Shown here piece by piece: positions 45,349 through 55,628 of a stretch of DNA of 64,000 nt. This DNA comes from Zobellella taiwanensis (GTDB taxonomy: Bacteria; Pseudomonadota; Gammaproteobacteria; Enterobacterales; Aeromonadaceae). The stretch is taken from the NCBI RefSeq assembly GCF_003012795.1, contig NZ_PXYH01000006.1, forward strand, positions 62,001 through 126,000, read 5' to 3'. Position 1 is the first letter of the stretch. Every line of letters starts with the position of its first letter. Under the pieces are notes generated by a model. It was given only the letters and a program-made list of their open reading frames with translations. It made no database searches and was not told where the DNA came from. A program made the translations under genes and the position numbers.

Positions 45349-45451
45349 CCGGAGCCGGAAGCCAGGGCGCCATATCGTTTAAACATCAAGCGGCCAGGCC
45401 TGTGCTACCCCTGCTACTCTCGTCGGCGGCAAACGACGTTTGCAGATTGGG

Positions 45452-45519
45452 TGGAGCGCGGGCGGCCCGCCCGCCAAGAAACATCATGCTGCTCAACTTT
45501 TACATTGATCGGTGCTCCA
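45452..45519. repeat. REP-like element (family TGGAGCG, copy 3)
   Basis: TGGAGCGCGGGCGGCCCGCC starts a hairpin (GCGGGCGG/CCGCCCGC). About 40 bases later GGTGCTCCA gives the inverted end. It shares its first 20 bases closely with the copies flanking frmA. It sits in the 338-bp gap between puuB and the META lipoprotein gene, in which I see no coding frame; the remainder probably holds the promoter of the lipoprotein gene. Confidence 0.6.
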
Positions 45520-45686
45520 GGACCCATTTCAATGGGCCTCCCCGCGTTGGCGCCGGGTTTGGGTCAGGGAGTGGGTCTTTCCTCCCCAAGCGGGTATAGT
45601 ATTAGAGCTATTACTCAATCCATGGACGCAGCCGGGATGCGCCAGGCCCGAGCCGGGACGGCTTTTCCTTATCCTGAGAGGTGTTT

Positions 45687-46124
45687 ATGAATCGACTGAC
45701 TTCCCTGGCCCTGGTGTCGGCCTTGTCCCTGGTTGCCCTGAGCGGCTGTGCCGGTGTGGGCAAGCCGTCGCCGCAGCCCGGCCTGACCGGCACTGAGTGG
45801 CAGGTGCGGGATCTGAACGGCATGGACGTAAGCGGCGAGCTGCCCGGCAGTGTCGGCCAGGCTGCCGGCACCCTCCATTTCGGCGAGGACGGCGAACTGT
45901 ATGGCCGCGCCTTTTGCAACGGCTTCCGGGGCGGTTACCGGCTCGAGGGAAACAAGCTCGAAACCACCGGCATGGCCGGCACCATGATGCTGTGCACCCC
46001 GGTGCAGATGGAGCGGGAGCAGGTCATGCTGGATATCCTCGGCAACGGCCGACGCATCGAGTTCACGCCCAAGGGGGAGCTGGTGATCCACGCCGAGGAC
46101 GGCCGCACCCTGACCGCCCGCTAA
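45687..46124 (+). CDS. META-domain lipoprotein (HslJ-like)
   Basis: A 145-residue protein with a lipoprotein signal (LVALSGC, Cys21) followed by a META domain (LTGTEWQVRDLNGMDVSG, RAFCNGFRGGYRLEG, TMMLCTPVQMEREQVMLDIL). META/HslJ proteins are envelope proteins linked to novobiocin resistance or motility; no enzymatic function is known. I chose the ATG at 45687 behind GAGAGGTG. The GTG two codons before would overlap the ribosome binding site. Confidence 0.82.
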   Translation: MNRLTSLALVSALSLVALSGCAGVGKPSPQPGLTGTEWQVRDLNGMDVSGELPGSVGQAAGTLHFGEDGELYGRAFCNGFRGGYRLEGNKLETTGMAGTMMLCTPVQMEREQVMLDILGNGRRIEFTPKGELVIHAEDGRTLTAR

Positions 46125-46130
46125 AACAAT

Positions 46131-46175
46131 AAAAAGGGGTCGGAGTCAATTTAAAATTGACTCCGACCCCTTTTT
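46131..46175. repeat. GGGGTCGGAGTCA palindrome, copy 2
   Basis: A nearly perfect 45-bp palindrome: arms of 22 bases (AAAAAGGGGTCGGAGTCAAT, then TT, with the matching complement) around one central A. The outer 18 bases of each arm are identical to copy 1 at 14484-14528. It lies between the convergent META lipoprotein and phhB genes, 6 and 2 bp from their stops, where it can act as a two-way terminator. Confidence 0.8.
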
Positions 46176-46177
46176 AT

Positions 46178-46519
46178 TTAGTTTGCCAGCAGGGTATCGG
46201 TCCTGGCGGCCATGATAAAGTCGTTGCGGTGCAGTCCCTTGATGGCGTGGGTCCACCAGGTGACGGTGACCTTGCCCCATTCCAGGGTGATGGTGGGGTG
46301 GTGGAATTCGCTTTCGGCCAGCTCCGCCACCTTGTCGGCGAAGGCCCAGGCCAGCTTGAAGTTCCTGAATTGGTATTCCCGCTCCAGCTGCAGCACCCCT
46401 TCCCGCGCCACCGGCGTCCAGTCGGGAATGTCCTTCATCAGGGCCGCCAGCTCCTCGTCGCTGACCCTGGGGGCATCGGCACGGCAGGCTTCGCAGTGTT
46501 GTTGGGCAAGTACGGTCAT
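46178..46519 (-). CDS. phhB: Pterin-4a-carbinolamine dehydratase
   Basis: A 113-residue protein of the PCD/DCoH family that dehydrates the 4a-hydroxy-tetrahydropterin made by phenylalanine hydroxylase, allowing cofactor recycling. The active-site segment is [21 protein letters not shown] (three His). It follows phhA by 9 bp; the AAGGAG site lies in that gap, so I take ATG 46519 (MTVLAQQ) instead of the overlapping GTG at 46525. Confidence 0.93.
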   Translation of the reverse strand: MTVLAQQHCEACRADAPRVSDEELAALMKDIPDWTPVAREGVLQLEREYQFRNFKLAWAFADKVAELAESEFHHPTITLEWGKVTVTWWTHAIKGLHRNDFIMAARTDTLLAN

Positions 46520-46528
46520 GTTCACTCC

Positions 46529-47326
46529 TTAACTGGCTTGTTGTTGTTTGGGTGCAAAGGTGGGGGCGAACAGCCCCAGGGCCTTGGCTTCGTTCACCCT
46601 GGCCATGATGTCCATCTCGGCGATATGGAACAGCTCGTCGATGGAGTCGATCACATAATAGATGGGCTGCATGATGTCGATGCGGTAGGGGGTGCGCAGC
46701 ACGTCCAGGATATTAAAATGGCGAAACTCCGGCACCGGGGACTCACAGGCGTAGCGGGTCTCGCCGGGGGAGGAGAGGATGCCGCCGCCGTAGATGCGCC
46801 GGCCGGCCGGGGTGTTGAGCAGGCCGAACTCCACGGTAAACCAGTACAGCCGGGCGAGGAAACGCCTGTCCTCGGCGCCGGCGTCCCGTCCCAGCTGGCC
46901 GTAGGCATGGGTAAAGCGGGCGAAGGCCGGATGGGTGAGCAGGGCGCAGTGGCCGAATATTTCGTGGAAGATGTCCGGCTCCTGCAGGTAGTCCAGGTCT
47001 TCCCGACGGCGAATAAAGGTGGCCACCGGAAACCGTTTGCTGGCCAGCAGCGCGAAGAAACGGTCGAAGGAGATCAGCGCCGGCACCCGGCTCACCTGCC
47101 AGCCGGTGGCGGGCTCCAGTACCTGGTTGATGTCGTCGAGCTGGGGGATGCGATCCCGGGGCAGACTCAGCCGGGCCAGGCCGTCCATGTATTCGTCGCA
47201 GGCACGGCCGGCCACGCAGGCCAGCTGGCGTTCGATCAGGGTCTGCCAGACGGCGTTTTCTTCGGTACTGTAGTGGATGATGCCGTCCGGCCCCGGCTCC
47301 CGGGCCACATATTGGGTCGCTTTCAT
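46529..47326 (-). CDS. phhA: Phenylalanine 4-hydroxylase
   Basis: A 265-residue bacterial aromatic amino-acid hydroxylase converting phenylalanine to tyrosine with tetrahydropterin and O2. The iron ligands are visible: two His in DIFHEIFGHC and Glu in WFTVEFGLL. Length and ending match the monomeric bacterial enzyme. It is the first gene of phhA-phhB, with a GAGGAGGGAG site before the ATG and a TyrR-type box about 90 bp upstream. The tyrosine made here would feed Hpd at 24.4 kb after transamination. Confidence 0.95.
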   Translation of the reverse strand: MKATQYVAREPGPDGIIHYSTEENAVWQTLIERQLACVAGRACDEYMDGLARLSLPRDRIPQLDDINQVLEPATGWQVSRVPALISFDRFFALLASKRFPVATFIRRREDLDYLQEPDIFHEIFGHCALLTHPAFARFTHAYGQLGRDAGAEDRRFLARLYWFTVEFGLLNTPAGRRIYGGGILSSPGETRYACESPVPEFRHFNILDVLRTPYRIDIMQPIYYVIDSIDELFHIAEMDIMARVNEAKALGLFAPTFAPKQQQAS

Positions 47327-47416
47327 CTTGCTCCCTCCTCAGGCTGTGATGGCCTCCAATCTAAAGAGCCCGTCCCCGATTGAGAAGCAAGGGGTCGGCC
47401 CGGGGGTTCTCCTTTA

Positions 47417-47434
47417 TGTAACAATAAGTTTACA
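47417..47434. promoter_or_regulatory. TyrR/PhhR-type box upstream of phhA
   Basis: TGTAACAATAAGTTTACA fits the TyrR box TGTAAA-N6-TTTACA with one mismatch and correct spacing. It ends one base before the pncB stop triplet and lies 91-108 bp upstream of the phhA start. An aromatic-amino-acid-responsive TyrR or PhhR protein encoded elsewhere probably acts here. Confidence 0.7.
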
Positions 47435-48634
47435 TCAGCCGCCGCCATCCGCCCTTGCCTGCCGCACCCGGAACACCTCGGACAGATAGGCCAGGTAGCC
47501 GGCATCCTCGCACATGGCCTTGCCCGGGCTGTCCGACAGCTTGGCCACGGACTGGCCGTTGCAGCGGGTCATTTTGATCACCATGCTCAGGATCGGCAGG
47601 TCTACCACGTCGTTGGTGAGGTGGGTGCCTATGCCAAAGGCCGGGCGGCACTGGCCGGCAAACCGCCGGTACAGCGCCAGCGCCTTGTCCAGGGTCAGGC
47701 TGTCGCTGTATACCAGGGTTTTGCCGGCGGGATCTATCTTCAGCCGGCGGTAGTGGGCCAGGGCCTTTTCGGTCCAGATCACGGGGTCGCCCGAGTCGTG
47801 GCGCAGGCCGTCGAACAGCTTGGCGAAGTACAGGTCGAAGTCGCGCAAAAAGGCGTCCATGCCCACCACGTCGGTCAGGGCGATGCCGAGCCGGCCGCGG
47901 TATTCGTGTACCCAGGCTTCCAGCGCCGCCTTTTGGCTGTCCACCAGCCGGGGGCCCAGGGCCTGGAAGGCCTGCAAGTATTCGTGGGCCATGGTGCCGA
48001 TGGGCAGCAACCCAAGCCGGCGCGCCAGATCCAGGTTGCTGGTGCCGGCAAAGCTGTCGGGCAGGCGGTGGGCAAACTGCTCCACCACCTGCCGATGCCA
48101 GCGGCGGGAAAAGCGGCGGCGGGTGCCGAAGTCGGAAAAGCGAAAGCCCGCCCGGTCCGGCGCCTGCTCCACCAGGGCAATTTTGTGCTCCAGCCGGCGG
48201 CGGGCCTGATCCCAGTCGGGCGCCGGATAGTGGCGGCGGCAGTAGACCTCGCTGATGATGGCCAGCAGCGGCACTTCGAACAGTATGGTGTGCAGCCAGG
48301 GGCCGCGGATCAGGAGTTCGAGCTCGCCGTTGCGGCAAGCGAGGTGGATAAAGCGGCGATCGAGCCGGAACAGGCGCAGGAAATGGATGAAATCGGACTT
48401 GATGTAGTCGAGCCCGGCCAGGTAGTCCAGCTCCGCCTGGTCCAGCCGCAGGGTACAAAGGTGATCGATTTCCCGCGCTATCTCTTCCAGGCAGGGGCCG
48501 AAGTCGATGCCCGGGGTGCGGCAGCGGAAACGGTATTCCACCTCGGCGGCCGGGTGCTGGTGCAGCACCGCCTGCATCATGGTGAACTTATAGAGGTCGG
48601 TGTCGAGCAGGGAGCGGATGACGGGCTCAGTCAT
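47435..48634 (-). CDS. pncB: Nicotinate phosphoribosyltransferase
   Basis: A 399-residue enzyme joining nicotinate and PRPP to nicotinate mononucleotide in NAD salvage. Seen are [21 protein letters not shown] at the N-terminus (standard for PncB), the phosphorylated-His region RHDSGDPV, and [10 protein letters not shown] near the C-terminus. Its start overlaps the end of pncA by 8 bp; the two form an operon with consecutive reactions. Confidence 0.95.
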   Translation of the reverse strand: MTEPVIRSLLDTDLYKFTMMQAVLHQHPAAEVEYRFRCRTPGIDFGPCLEEIAREIDHLCTLRLDQAELDYLAGLDYIKSDFIHFLRLFRLDRRFIHLACRNGELELLIRGPWLHTILFEVPLLAIISEVYCRRHYPAPDWDQARRRLEHKIALVEQAPDRAGFRFSDFGTRRRFSRRWHRQVVEQFAHRLPDSFAGTSNLDLARRLGLLPIGTMAHEYLQAFQALGPRLVDSQKAALEAWVHEYRGRLGIALTDVVGMDAFLRDFDLYFAKLFDGLRHDSGDPVIWTEKALAHYRRLKIDPAGKTLVYSDSLTLDKALALYRRFAGQCRPAFGIGTHLTNDVVDLPILSMVIKMTRCNGQSVAKLSDSPGKAMCEDAGYLAYLSEVFRVRQARADGGG

Positions 48635-49274
48635 GGGCGGGCTCCAGTTCGCCGCTGTCGCGGATGAAGCGGGCGCCCTGCTGGATCATCTCGGCGATGG
48701 CGTGGCGGCTGGTGTCGTCGGCCACGCCACGGATGGCGGCCCGGTTGACCACCACCTCAAACCCCGCCGCCAGCAACTGGAGCACGGTCCGGCGCACACA
48801 ATAATCGGTGGCCAGGCCGCCCACCAGCACTGTGCTGATCCCGCGGGTGCGCAGAAATTCGATAAGGCCGGTACTCAGGCGTTCATCCAGGTCGTGGTAG
48901 CAGGCGCCGTAGGGATGCATGTCGGGCTCGATCCCCTTCCAGACGAAAAAGTCGTAGTCGGCCGGATGGGGCAGGCCGTCGAGCAGCTCGAAGCCGCGGG
49001 TGCCGGGCACGGCGTGGCGTGGCCAGCGGATATCCATGTGCCGGCCGGGCAGGGGGCTGAAGGCGGGGGAGGTATCATCGGCCACCCAGTGCGCCTTGGG
49101 CGAGTGGGCGTCCTTGGTGCCGATGCGGCAGCCGGCGAAGGCGGCCTGGCGGTTGAGTTCGTCGGCGATGCCGTCGCCGCCGGCCACCGGCAGCTCGTCC
49201 GGGCAGGCCGGGGTAAAGGTATACTGGGCGTCCACATCCAGGCTGGCGACGCATTCTCGGGCGGGCAGTTTCAT
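48627..49274 (-). CDS. pncA: Nicotinamidase
   Basis: A 215-residue isochorismatase-fold amidase turning nicotinamide into nicotinate, the substrate of PncB. The triad is visible: Asp in [11 protein letters not shown], Lys in [15 protein letters not shown] and Cys in [12 protein letters not shown] start it at 49274 (MKLPARECV), where TAGGAGGTGGCGG precedes the ATG; the longer frame upstream is not conserved in character. It is the first gene of pncA-pncB. Confidence 0.93.
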   Translation of the reverse strand: MKLPARECVASLDVDAQYTFTPACPDELPVAGGDGIADELNRQAAFAGCRIGTKDAHSPKAHWVADDTSPAFSPLPGRHMDIRWPRHAVPGTRGFELLDGLPHPADYDFFVWKGIEPDMHPYGACYHDLDERLSTGLIEFLRTRGISTVLVGGLATDYCVRRTVLQLLAAGFEVVVNRAAIRGVADDTSRHAIAEMIQQGARFIRDSGELEPAHD

Positions 49275-49412
49275 CCGCCACCTCCTATGGTTAAGTACGG
49301 GCCCGCGGGCCTTGCATAGCTCTGTTGATCTTGTTTTGATTGAGTCTACTGACAATTTGGTTCAGTATCGCCCCTTCCGGGGTATCTCCCCCATTATCAG
49401 CCAAAGGTGACC

Positions 49413-49757
49413 ATGATGAGCGACCTCCACCAGCAAAATTACCAGCGTTTTATCGATCAAGTGAAAGCCGACCGGGTGATGTGGGGGCTGCGCTTCGGGG
49501 ACGAGTGGGTGGTGTGCGACTCCACCGAATTCGAAGATACCGAAGTGATGCCGGTATGGTCCACCGAGGCGCAGGCCAGGGCCCAGTGCGTGGATGAATG
49601 GGCCGATTACGAGCCTTTCGAGATCACCCTGGCCGAATTCCTGGAAATCTGGGTGGAAGATCTGTCCGAAGACGGCGTGCGGATCGGTCCGAACTGGGAC
49701 GAAGAGCTGGACGGCATCGAGCTGGACGTGCTGGAACTGGTCAAGGATTTCGCCTGA
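49413..49757 (+). CDS. DUF2750 domain protein
   Basis: A 114-residue acidic soluble protein. Its body (FIDQVKADRVMWGLRFGDEW, VMPVWSTEAQARAQC, FLEIWVEDLSEDGVRIGPNW) matches the DUF2750 family of unknown function. ATG codons at 49413 and 49416 are both possible behind AAAGG; a GTG at 49407 overlaps that site. It is divergent from pncA and convergent with the large GGDEF-EAL gene. Confidence 0.8.
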   Translation: MMSDLHQQNYQRFIDQVKADRVMWGLRFGDEWVVCDSTEFEDTEVMPVWSTEAQARAQCVDEWADYEPFEITLAEFLEIWVEDLSEDGVRIGPNWDEELDGIELDVLELVKDFA

Positions 49758-49807
49758 TCCTGCGGGGCGCCTCGCTCGTTGGCCCCCGCCCGCGCGGCGG
49801 GGGCCGT

Positions 49808-52357
49808 TCAATCCCCCCAATGGGCCATCCCGGCCCTGAACTCGGCCAGCGGCAGCGGCTTGGAAAAATAGAAGCCCTGTAGCCGGTCGCAGCCGCGCTC
49901 GGTGAGATCCCGGCGTTGCGCTTCGGTTTCAATGCCTTCGGCCACCACTTCCAGTTGCAGGTGACGGGCCATGGTGATCACGCCCTGCACTATGGCCGCA
50001 CTTTGCGGATGGTCGGTAATGTCGGCGATAAAGCTGCGATCCAGCTTGATCTTCTGGATGGGCAGGGTTCTCAGGTAGCTGAGGCTGGAAAAGCCGGTGC
50101 CGAAGTCGTCGATGGCGGTAACAATGCCGAGCCGGCGCAGGCGGTGCAGGGTGGCGATGGCCTGCTCGGTGCCCGTCATCAGCACGCCCTCGGTAATTTC
50201 CAGCTCCAGCCGCCGTCCCGGTATGCCGTGCCGTTCGAGCAGGGCGCCCAGCTCTTCCACAAAACCGGCCCGGTGAAACTGCAGCGGAGAGATGTTGACC
50301 GCCACCGTCAGGTCGTCGGGCAGTTGCCGCAGGTCGCGGCAGGCCTGCTGGAGCACCCACTGGCCGAGGGGGATGATCTGCCCGGTCTGTTCGGCCAGGG
50401 GGATAAAGGCGGCGGGCGGGATCAGTCCCTTGTGGGGATGGCGCCAGCGGGCCAGGGCCTCGGCGCCGCGCATGGCCCCGGTGCGGGCGTCCACCACCGG
50501 CTGGTAGTGCAGTTCGAACTGGTTGTGCTGCAGGGCTTCCTGCAGCTCCCGGCGCAACAGGACATACTGGCCGTTGCTGCGGTTGCCGTCCCCCTCGTAC
50601 CAGTGCCAGGTATTGCGCCCCTGGCGCTTGGCCTCGAACATGGCCTGGTCGGCGAAACGGATCAGATCGGCCGGGTGCCGGTGGCGGGCGGCGTGGGTGG
50701 CGATGCCGAGGCTGGCGCTCAGCTGCAGCCGGTGGCCGGGCAGCTCGAAGGGGGTGGACAGCAGGGACAGCAGCTGTTCGGCGCGGCGGATCAGTGTCTT
50801 GTCGTCGAGCCCGGGCAGCAGCAGCACGAATTCGTCGCCGCTGAGGCGGGCCAGCAGTTCGCCGGGTTCCAGCACGCTCTTGAGCCGGTTGGCCACCGCC
50901 AGGATCAGTTCGTCGCCCACATGGTGGCCCAGGTTGTCGTTGACCGGCTTGAAGTCGTCAAGGTCGATGTAACACACCGCCAGCGGGCTGTGCCGGCGGC
51001 GGCTCAGTTCATCGTCATGGGCCAGGCGGGCCTCGAACTGGCGGCGATTGGGCAGCCCGGTCAGGTAATCGTGGCCGGCGTAGTAGGCCAGTCGTTCCTC
51101 GTTTTCCTTCTGGCGGGTGATGTCCTGCTGGATTTCCACAAAATGGGTGCAATTGCCCTGCTCGTCCCGCACCGGGCTTATCACCAGCCGGTTCCAGAAG
51201 GCGGTGCCGTCCTTGCGGTAGTTGCGCACCGTGATCTGCAGTTCCTGCTGCTGGCGCAGGGCCCGTTCGATGCGGTCGGCGCTGGCCGGGTCCGGATCCG
51301 GCCCTTCGAGAAAGCGCGGATTGCGCCCCAGCACCTCCTCGCGCCGGTAGCCGGTCATGGCAAGGAAGGGGCTGTTGGCGTAGACGATGGGATGGTCGGG
51401 CTGGCCGGCATCGAGGATGACCACGCCGTTGGTACTGGCCTCTATGCCGCGCTGCAGCAGCCGCAGTTGGGATTCGTCCCGCCGGCGCCGGCCGATGTCC
51501 CGGGCAATGCCGTAGACCCCGAGTACCTGCTGGTTGACGATGATCGGCAGCTCGGTGACCTCCACCAGGCAGAATTCGCCCCCGGCCCGCACCAGGGTGA
51601 TTTCGCACTGGCGCGCCCGGCCCTGGCAGACGTCGGCAAAGGCGGCCTCGGCCCGCGGCCGGTCGGCGACGGTGACCAGTTCGCCGTGGTGGCGCCCGGC
51701 CAGCTCGCCGGGGCTGAAACCGGTGAGGGCGGCAGTGCCGGGATTGGCGCTGACGAAGCGGCCGTCGAGGTCCAGCTCGAACACCGCGTCCGGATGGTGC
51801 AGGAACAGGGAGCGGTAGCGTTGCTCCTGCACCTGCAGGCTCTGCCGGTCCTGGTCGCGCATGACCGCCAGCGCCACCAGGGCGGCGGCCCGGTCGACCA
51901 GTTCGTGATCGGCCGCCCGGGGCCGGGCCGGCTGGCCGTGATAGATGGCAAAGGTGCCGAGCAGGCGGCCGTTCCGGGTCAGTACCGGGGTCGACCAGCA
52001 TGCCTGCAGCCCCTCGGCGGCGGCCAGCCGGTGAAAGCCGTTCCAGCCCGGGTCTTCGGCGATATGTTCGGTGACGACCAGGCGGCGGTGGAAGGCGGCG
52101 GAGCCGCAGGTGCCGATGCCCGGCCCCACCGGTATGGCGGCCAGGGCCCGGGCGTAGTCGGCGGAAAAGCCCGCGCCGGCGGCGAAGGCGAGCTGGTGGT
52201 GGTCGGGGTGGTAGAGCATGACGCTGCAGCGGGAACCGGGCAGCTGCCCTTCGATCATGGCGGTAATGGCGGCCAGGGTCCGGGGCAGGGGGGCGTGCTG
52301 GGCAATCATGTCCTGGATGCCCTGTTGAGCTTCAAGCTGCTGCTGAAATCGGTTCAT
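49808..52357 (-). CDS. GAF-PAS-PAS(LOV-like)-GGDEF-EAL protein
   Basis: An 849-residue cytoplasmic c-di-GMP protein. Domains: GAF (~10-168), PAS (~180-290), a LOV-like PAS (~300-415), GGDEF (~425-590, signature SGDEF at 506-510) and EAL (~600-849, EALARW at 633-638, IDDFGTGFSSLSYL, KLDRSFI, AEGIETE). The LOV-type motif reads GRNPRFLEG (344-352): the position of the photoactive Cys is Pro347, so no light-driven flavin adduct can form. Synthase activity is uncertain because the first Gly of GGDEF is Ser; the EAL domain looks intact. The ATG at 52357 is chosen where domain-like sequence begins. Confidence 0.9.
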   Translation of the reverse strand: MNRFQQQLEAQQGIQDMIAQHAPLPRTLAAITAMIEGQLPGSRCSVMLYHPDHHQLAFAAGAGFSADYARALAAIPVGPGIGTCGSAAFHRRLVVTEHIAEDPGWNGFHRLAAAEGLQACWSTPVLTRNGRLLGTFAIYHGQPARPRAADHELVDRAAALVALAVMRDQDRQSLQVQEQRYRSLFLHHPDAVFELDLDGRFVSANPGTAALTGFSPGELAGRHHGELVTVADRPRAEAAFADVCQGRARQCEITLVRAGGEFCLVEVTELPIIVNQQVLGVYGIARDIGRRRRDESQLRLLQRGIEASTNGVVILDAGQPDHPIVYANSPFLAMTGYRREEVLGRNPRFLEGPDPDPASADRIERALRQQQELQITVRNYRKDGTAFWNRLVISPVRDEQGNCTHFVEIQQDITRQKENEERLAYYAGHDYLTGLPNRRQFEARLAHDDELSRRRHSPLAVCYIDLDDFKPVNDNLGHHVGDELILAVANRLKSVLEPGELLARLSGDEFVLLLPGLDDKTLIRRAEQLLSLLSTPFELPGHRLQLSASLGIATHAARHRHPADLIRFADQAMFEAKRQGRNTWHWYEGDGNRSNGQYVLLRRELQEALQHNQFELHYQPVVDARTGAMRGAEALARWRHPHKGLIPPAAFIPLAEQTGQIIPLGQWVLQQACRDLRQLPDDLTVAVNISPLQFHRAGFVEELGALLERHGIPGRRLELEITEGVLMTGTEQAIATLHRLRRLGIVTAIDDFGTGFSSLSYLRTLPIQKIKLDRSFIADITDHPQSAAIVQGVITMARHLQLEVVAEGIETEAQRRDLTERGCDRLQGFYFSKPLPLAEFRAGMAHWGD

Positions 52358-52562
52358 CGTAAGGGTACTGCCGCCGGAGGTCGCAAACGGGGTCAAGGGC
52401 AGTAAAGCAAAAGCCACCTGGACTGTAAATGAAATGTTTTGCCGTTGCGACCTTGGTCTGAGAAGGGCGCCGCCTTGTCGTCCCCGCACTGTCGGCTAGA
52501 TTGAATGGGGGACGGCCGGCGCGTTCACGTCGGCCCAACAGTGGCATCAAAGGAGCCCAACC

Positions 52563-53162
52563 ATGAGTAAATTGCTGGTACTTTATCATTCCATGTACGG
52601 CCATATCGAAACCATGGCCGAGGCGGTGGCCGAGGGTGCCCGGAGCGTGGCCGGAGTAGAGGTCACCGTCAAGCGGGTACCCGAAACCATGCCCGAGGAG
52701 GCCTTTCGCGCCGCCGGCGGCAAGACCGATCAGTCCGCCGAGGTGGCCAGGCCGGCGGAGCTGGCCGATTACGACGCCATCATCTTCGGAACCCCGACCC
52801 GCTTTGGCAACATGAGCGGCCAGATGCGCAACTTCCTCGATCAGACCGGCGGCCTCTGGGTCAAGGGGGCCCTGGTGGGCCGGCTGGCCAGCGTCTTCAG
52901 CTCCACCGGCACCGGCGGTGGCCAGGAAATGACCATCACCTCCACCTGGACCACCCTGGCCCACCACGGCATGATCATTGTGCCCATCGGTTATGCCACG
53001 CCGGAAGTGGCGGATATTTCCCGGGTCGGCGGCGGTACCCCCTATGGCGCCAGCACCATTGCCGGCGGCGACGGCTCGCGCCGGCCCGACGACCGGGAAC
53101 TGGCCATTGCCCGTTATCAGGGAAAAACCGTGGCGACCCTGGCGCACAAGCTGTTTGACTGA
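52563..53162 (+). CDS. wrbA: NAD(P)H:quinone oxidoreductase WrbA
   Basis: A 199-residue flavodoxin-fold enzyme reducing quinones by two electrons. Family marks: [20 protein letters not shown] (FMN phosphate loop), [25 protein letters not shown] as two contact loops, [10 protein letters not shown], and [15 protein letters not shown] good AAAGGAG site precedes the ATG. It is convergent with the HAD gene, 14 bp apart. Confidence 0.95.
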   Translation: MSKLLVLYHSMYGHIETMAEAVAEGARSVAGVEVTVKRVPETMPEEAFRAAGGKTDQSAEVARPAELADYDAIIFGTPTRFGNMSGQMRNFLDQTGGLWVKGALVGRLASVFSSTGTGGGQEMTITSTWTTLAHHGMIIVPIGYATPEVADISRVGGGTPYGASTIAGGDGSRRPDDRELAIARYQGKTVATLAHKLFD

Positions 53163-53176
53163 AAAATCCGGCGCCC

Positions 53177-53829
53177 CTACAGGGTCCAGCTCAGTTGCCG
53201 CCAGCCCCGGCTGGCGGCAATGTCCGCCAGCGGCGCGGCGGCGTTGACCACCGCCGCCTCGTCCACATATTCCAGCAGCGGCAGGTCGTTGTGGGAGTCG
53301 CTGTAGCCATAGCTGAATGCGGGGCTGAGCCCCTGCCGTTCCAGCCACTGGGTCAGCCGCGTCACCTTGCCCTGCCGATAGCTGAATACTCCCCGGGCGC
53401 GACCGTTGTAGCGGCCCCGCTCCAGCTGCGCCTCTATGCCGATGGCCTGCTCCACCCCCAGGGAGAGGGCGATGGGCGCCACCAGGTATTCGGCGGTGGC
53501 GGAAATGATCAGGCAGCGGTGCCCCTGGCGGCGGTGCCAGTCCAGCGTGGCCCTGGCCTGGGGATAGACCAGGGGCGCTATCTCGTGCTCGATAAAACGG
53601 GTAACCAGCGGCGCCAGTTCGTCGGGGCGGCGGCCTTGCAGGGGCGAGAGGGTCAGGGTCATGTAGGCCTCCATGTCCATCTCGCCTTGGTAGTAGTCCG
53701 CCATCAGCCGGCGCTCCTCGGCCAGCAGGGCCTCGGATACCCGCCCCTCGCGGGCCAGGAAGGCCAGCCACAGGCTGGCGGAATCGCCGGCAATCAGGGT
53801 TTCGTCCAGGTCGAAAATCGCCAGTGCCA

Positions 53830-53830
<1 letters not shown>
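53177..53830 (-). CDS. HAD-IB family phosphatase
   Basis: A 217-residue HAD hydrolase with motif I FDLDETLIAG (Asp7 nucleophile, Asp9), motif II ISATAEYLV and motif III/IV GYSDSHNDLPLLE. The cap resembles the SerB/HAD-IB group that acts on small phosphomonoesters. It is the last gene of the six-gene ABC operon and overlaps the ATPase stop by one base, suggesting it removes phosphate from a product of the imported compound. The exact substrate is unknown. Confidence 0.85.
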
Positions 53831-54845
<1,015 letters not shown>

Positions 54846-54846
<1 letters not shown>

Positions 54847-55628
54847 CAGGCTCTCCGGGATTGCAGGCGCAGGGCCAGCCAGGTGGCGGCGCCGATAAAC
54901 AGGAAATAGGACATCACCATGGCGCTGGTAAAGTGGCCGCTGTTGGTGCGCTGGCTGTACAGGTAGACCTGCAGGGTTTCGAAGCGGGTGCCCACCAGCA
55001 TGTTGGCGAACACGAACTCCCCGAACAAAAAGGAAAAGGCCAGGAACAGGGCGCTGAGCAGGCCGTTTTTGATGTTGGGCAGCACTACCTGCAAAAAGGC
55101 GCGGGTGGTGCCGGCCCCCAGCAGGTGGGCGGCGTCCATCAGATCGCGCAGGTTCACCGCTTCCAGGTTGTTGGCCAGGGACCGGTACATAAAGGGCAGG
55201 CCCAGGGTGAAATAGCAGCACACCAGTATCCAGGGGGTGCCCACCAGCGGCAGGGGGCCGCCGGCGTAGAGCTGCAGCAGGCCCACCGACGACACCACGG
55301 GCGGCACCGCGAAGGGCAGCAGCACCAGCAGGTTCATCAGCCCCTTGAGCCGGGGAAAATAGTAGAACACCACGAACAGGGTGGGCAGGATCAACGCCAG
55401 GCTCAATGCCAGGGCGGCGGCGCACACCAGCAGGGAGCGGCCGAAGGCGGCGAGGAAACGGCCGTCGGACCAGAGCCTCTGGTACCAGTCCAGGGTAAAG
55501 CCCCGGGGCAGGATCTGCGCGCCCCACTGGGCGGAGAGGGAATACACCAGGGTGATGAGGATGGGGGTGGCGAGCAGCGCCACCAGGGTCCAGACCGTGA
55601 GCCGGGCGGGCAAGGGGGGCTTATTCAT
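54846..55628 (-). CDS. ABC importer permease 2
   Basis: A 260-residue membrane protein with six helices and the binding-protein-dependent permease loop (DLMDAAHLLGAGTTRAFLQVVLPNI, EAA-type motif). It belongs to the PotC/PhnV-like branch. It overlaps the upstream permease gene by 8 bp and its stop overlaps the ATPase start, indicating tight translational coupling. Confidence 0.9.

Noticed and set aside
45349-45686. Small open frames in the gap between puuB and the META lipoprotein
   Set aside because: They run through the REP-like element, have no ribosome binding sites and no recognisable protein features.
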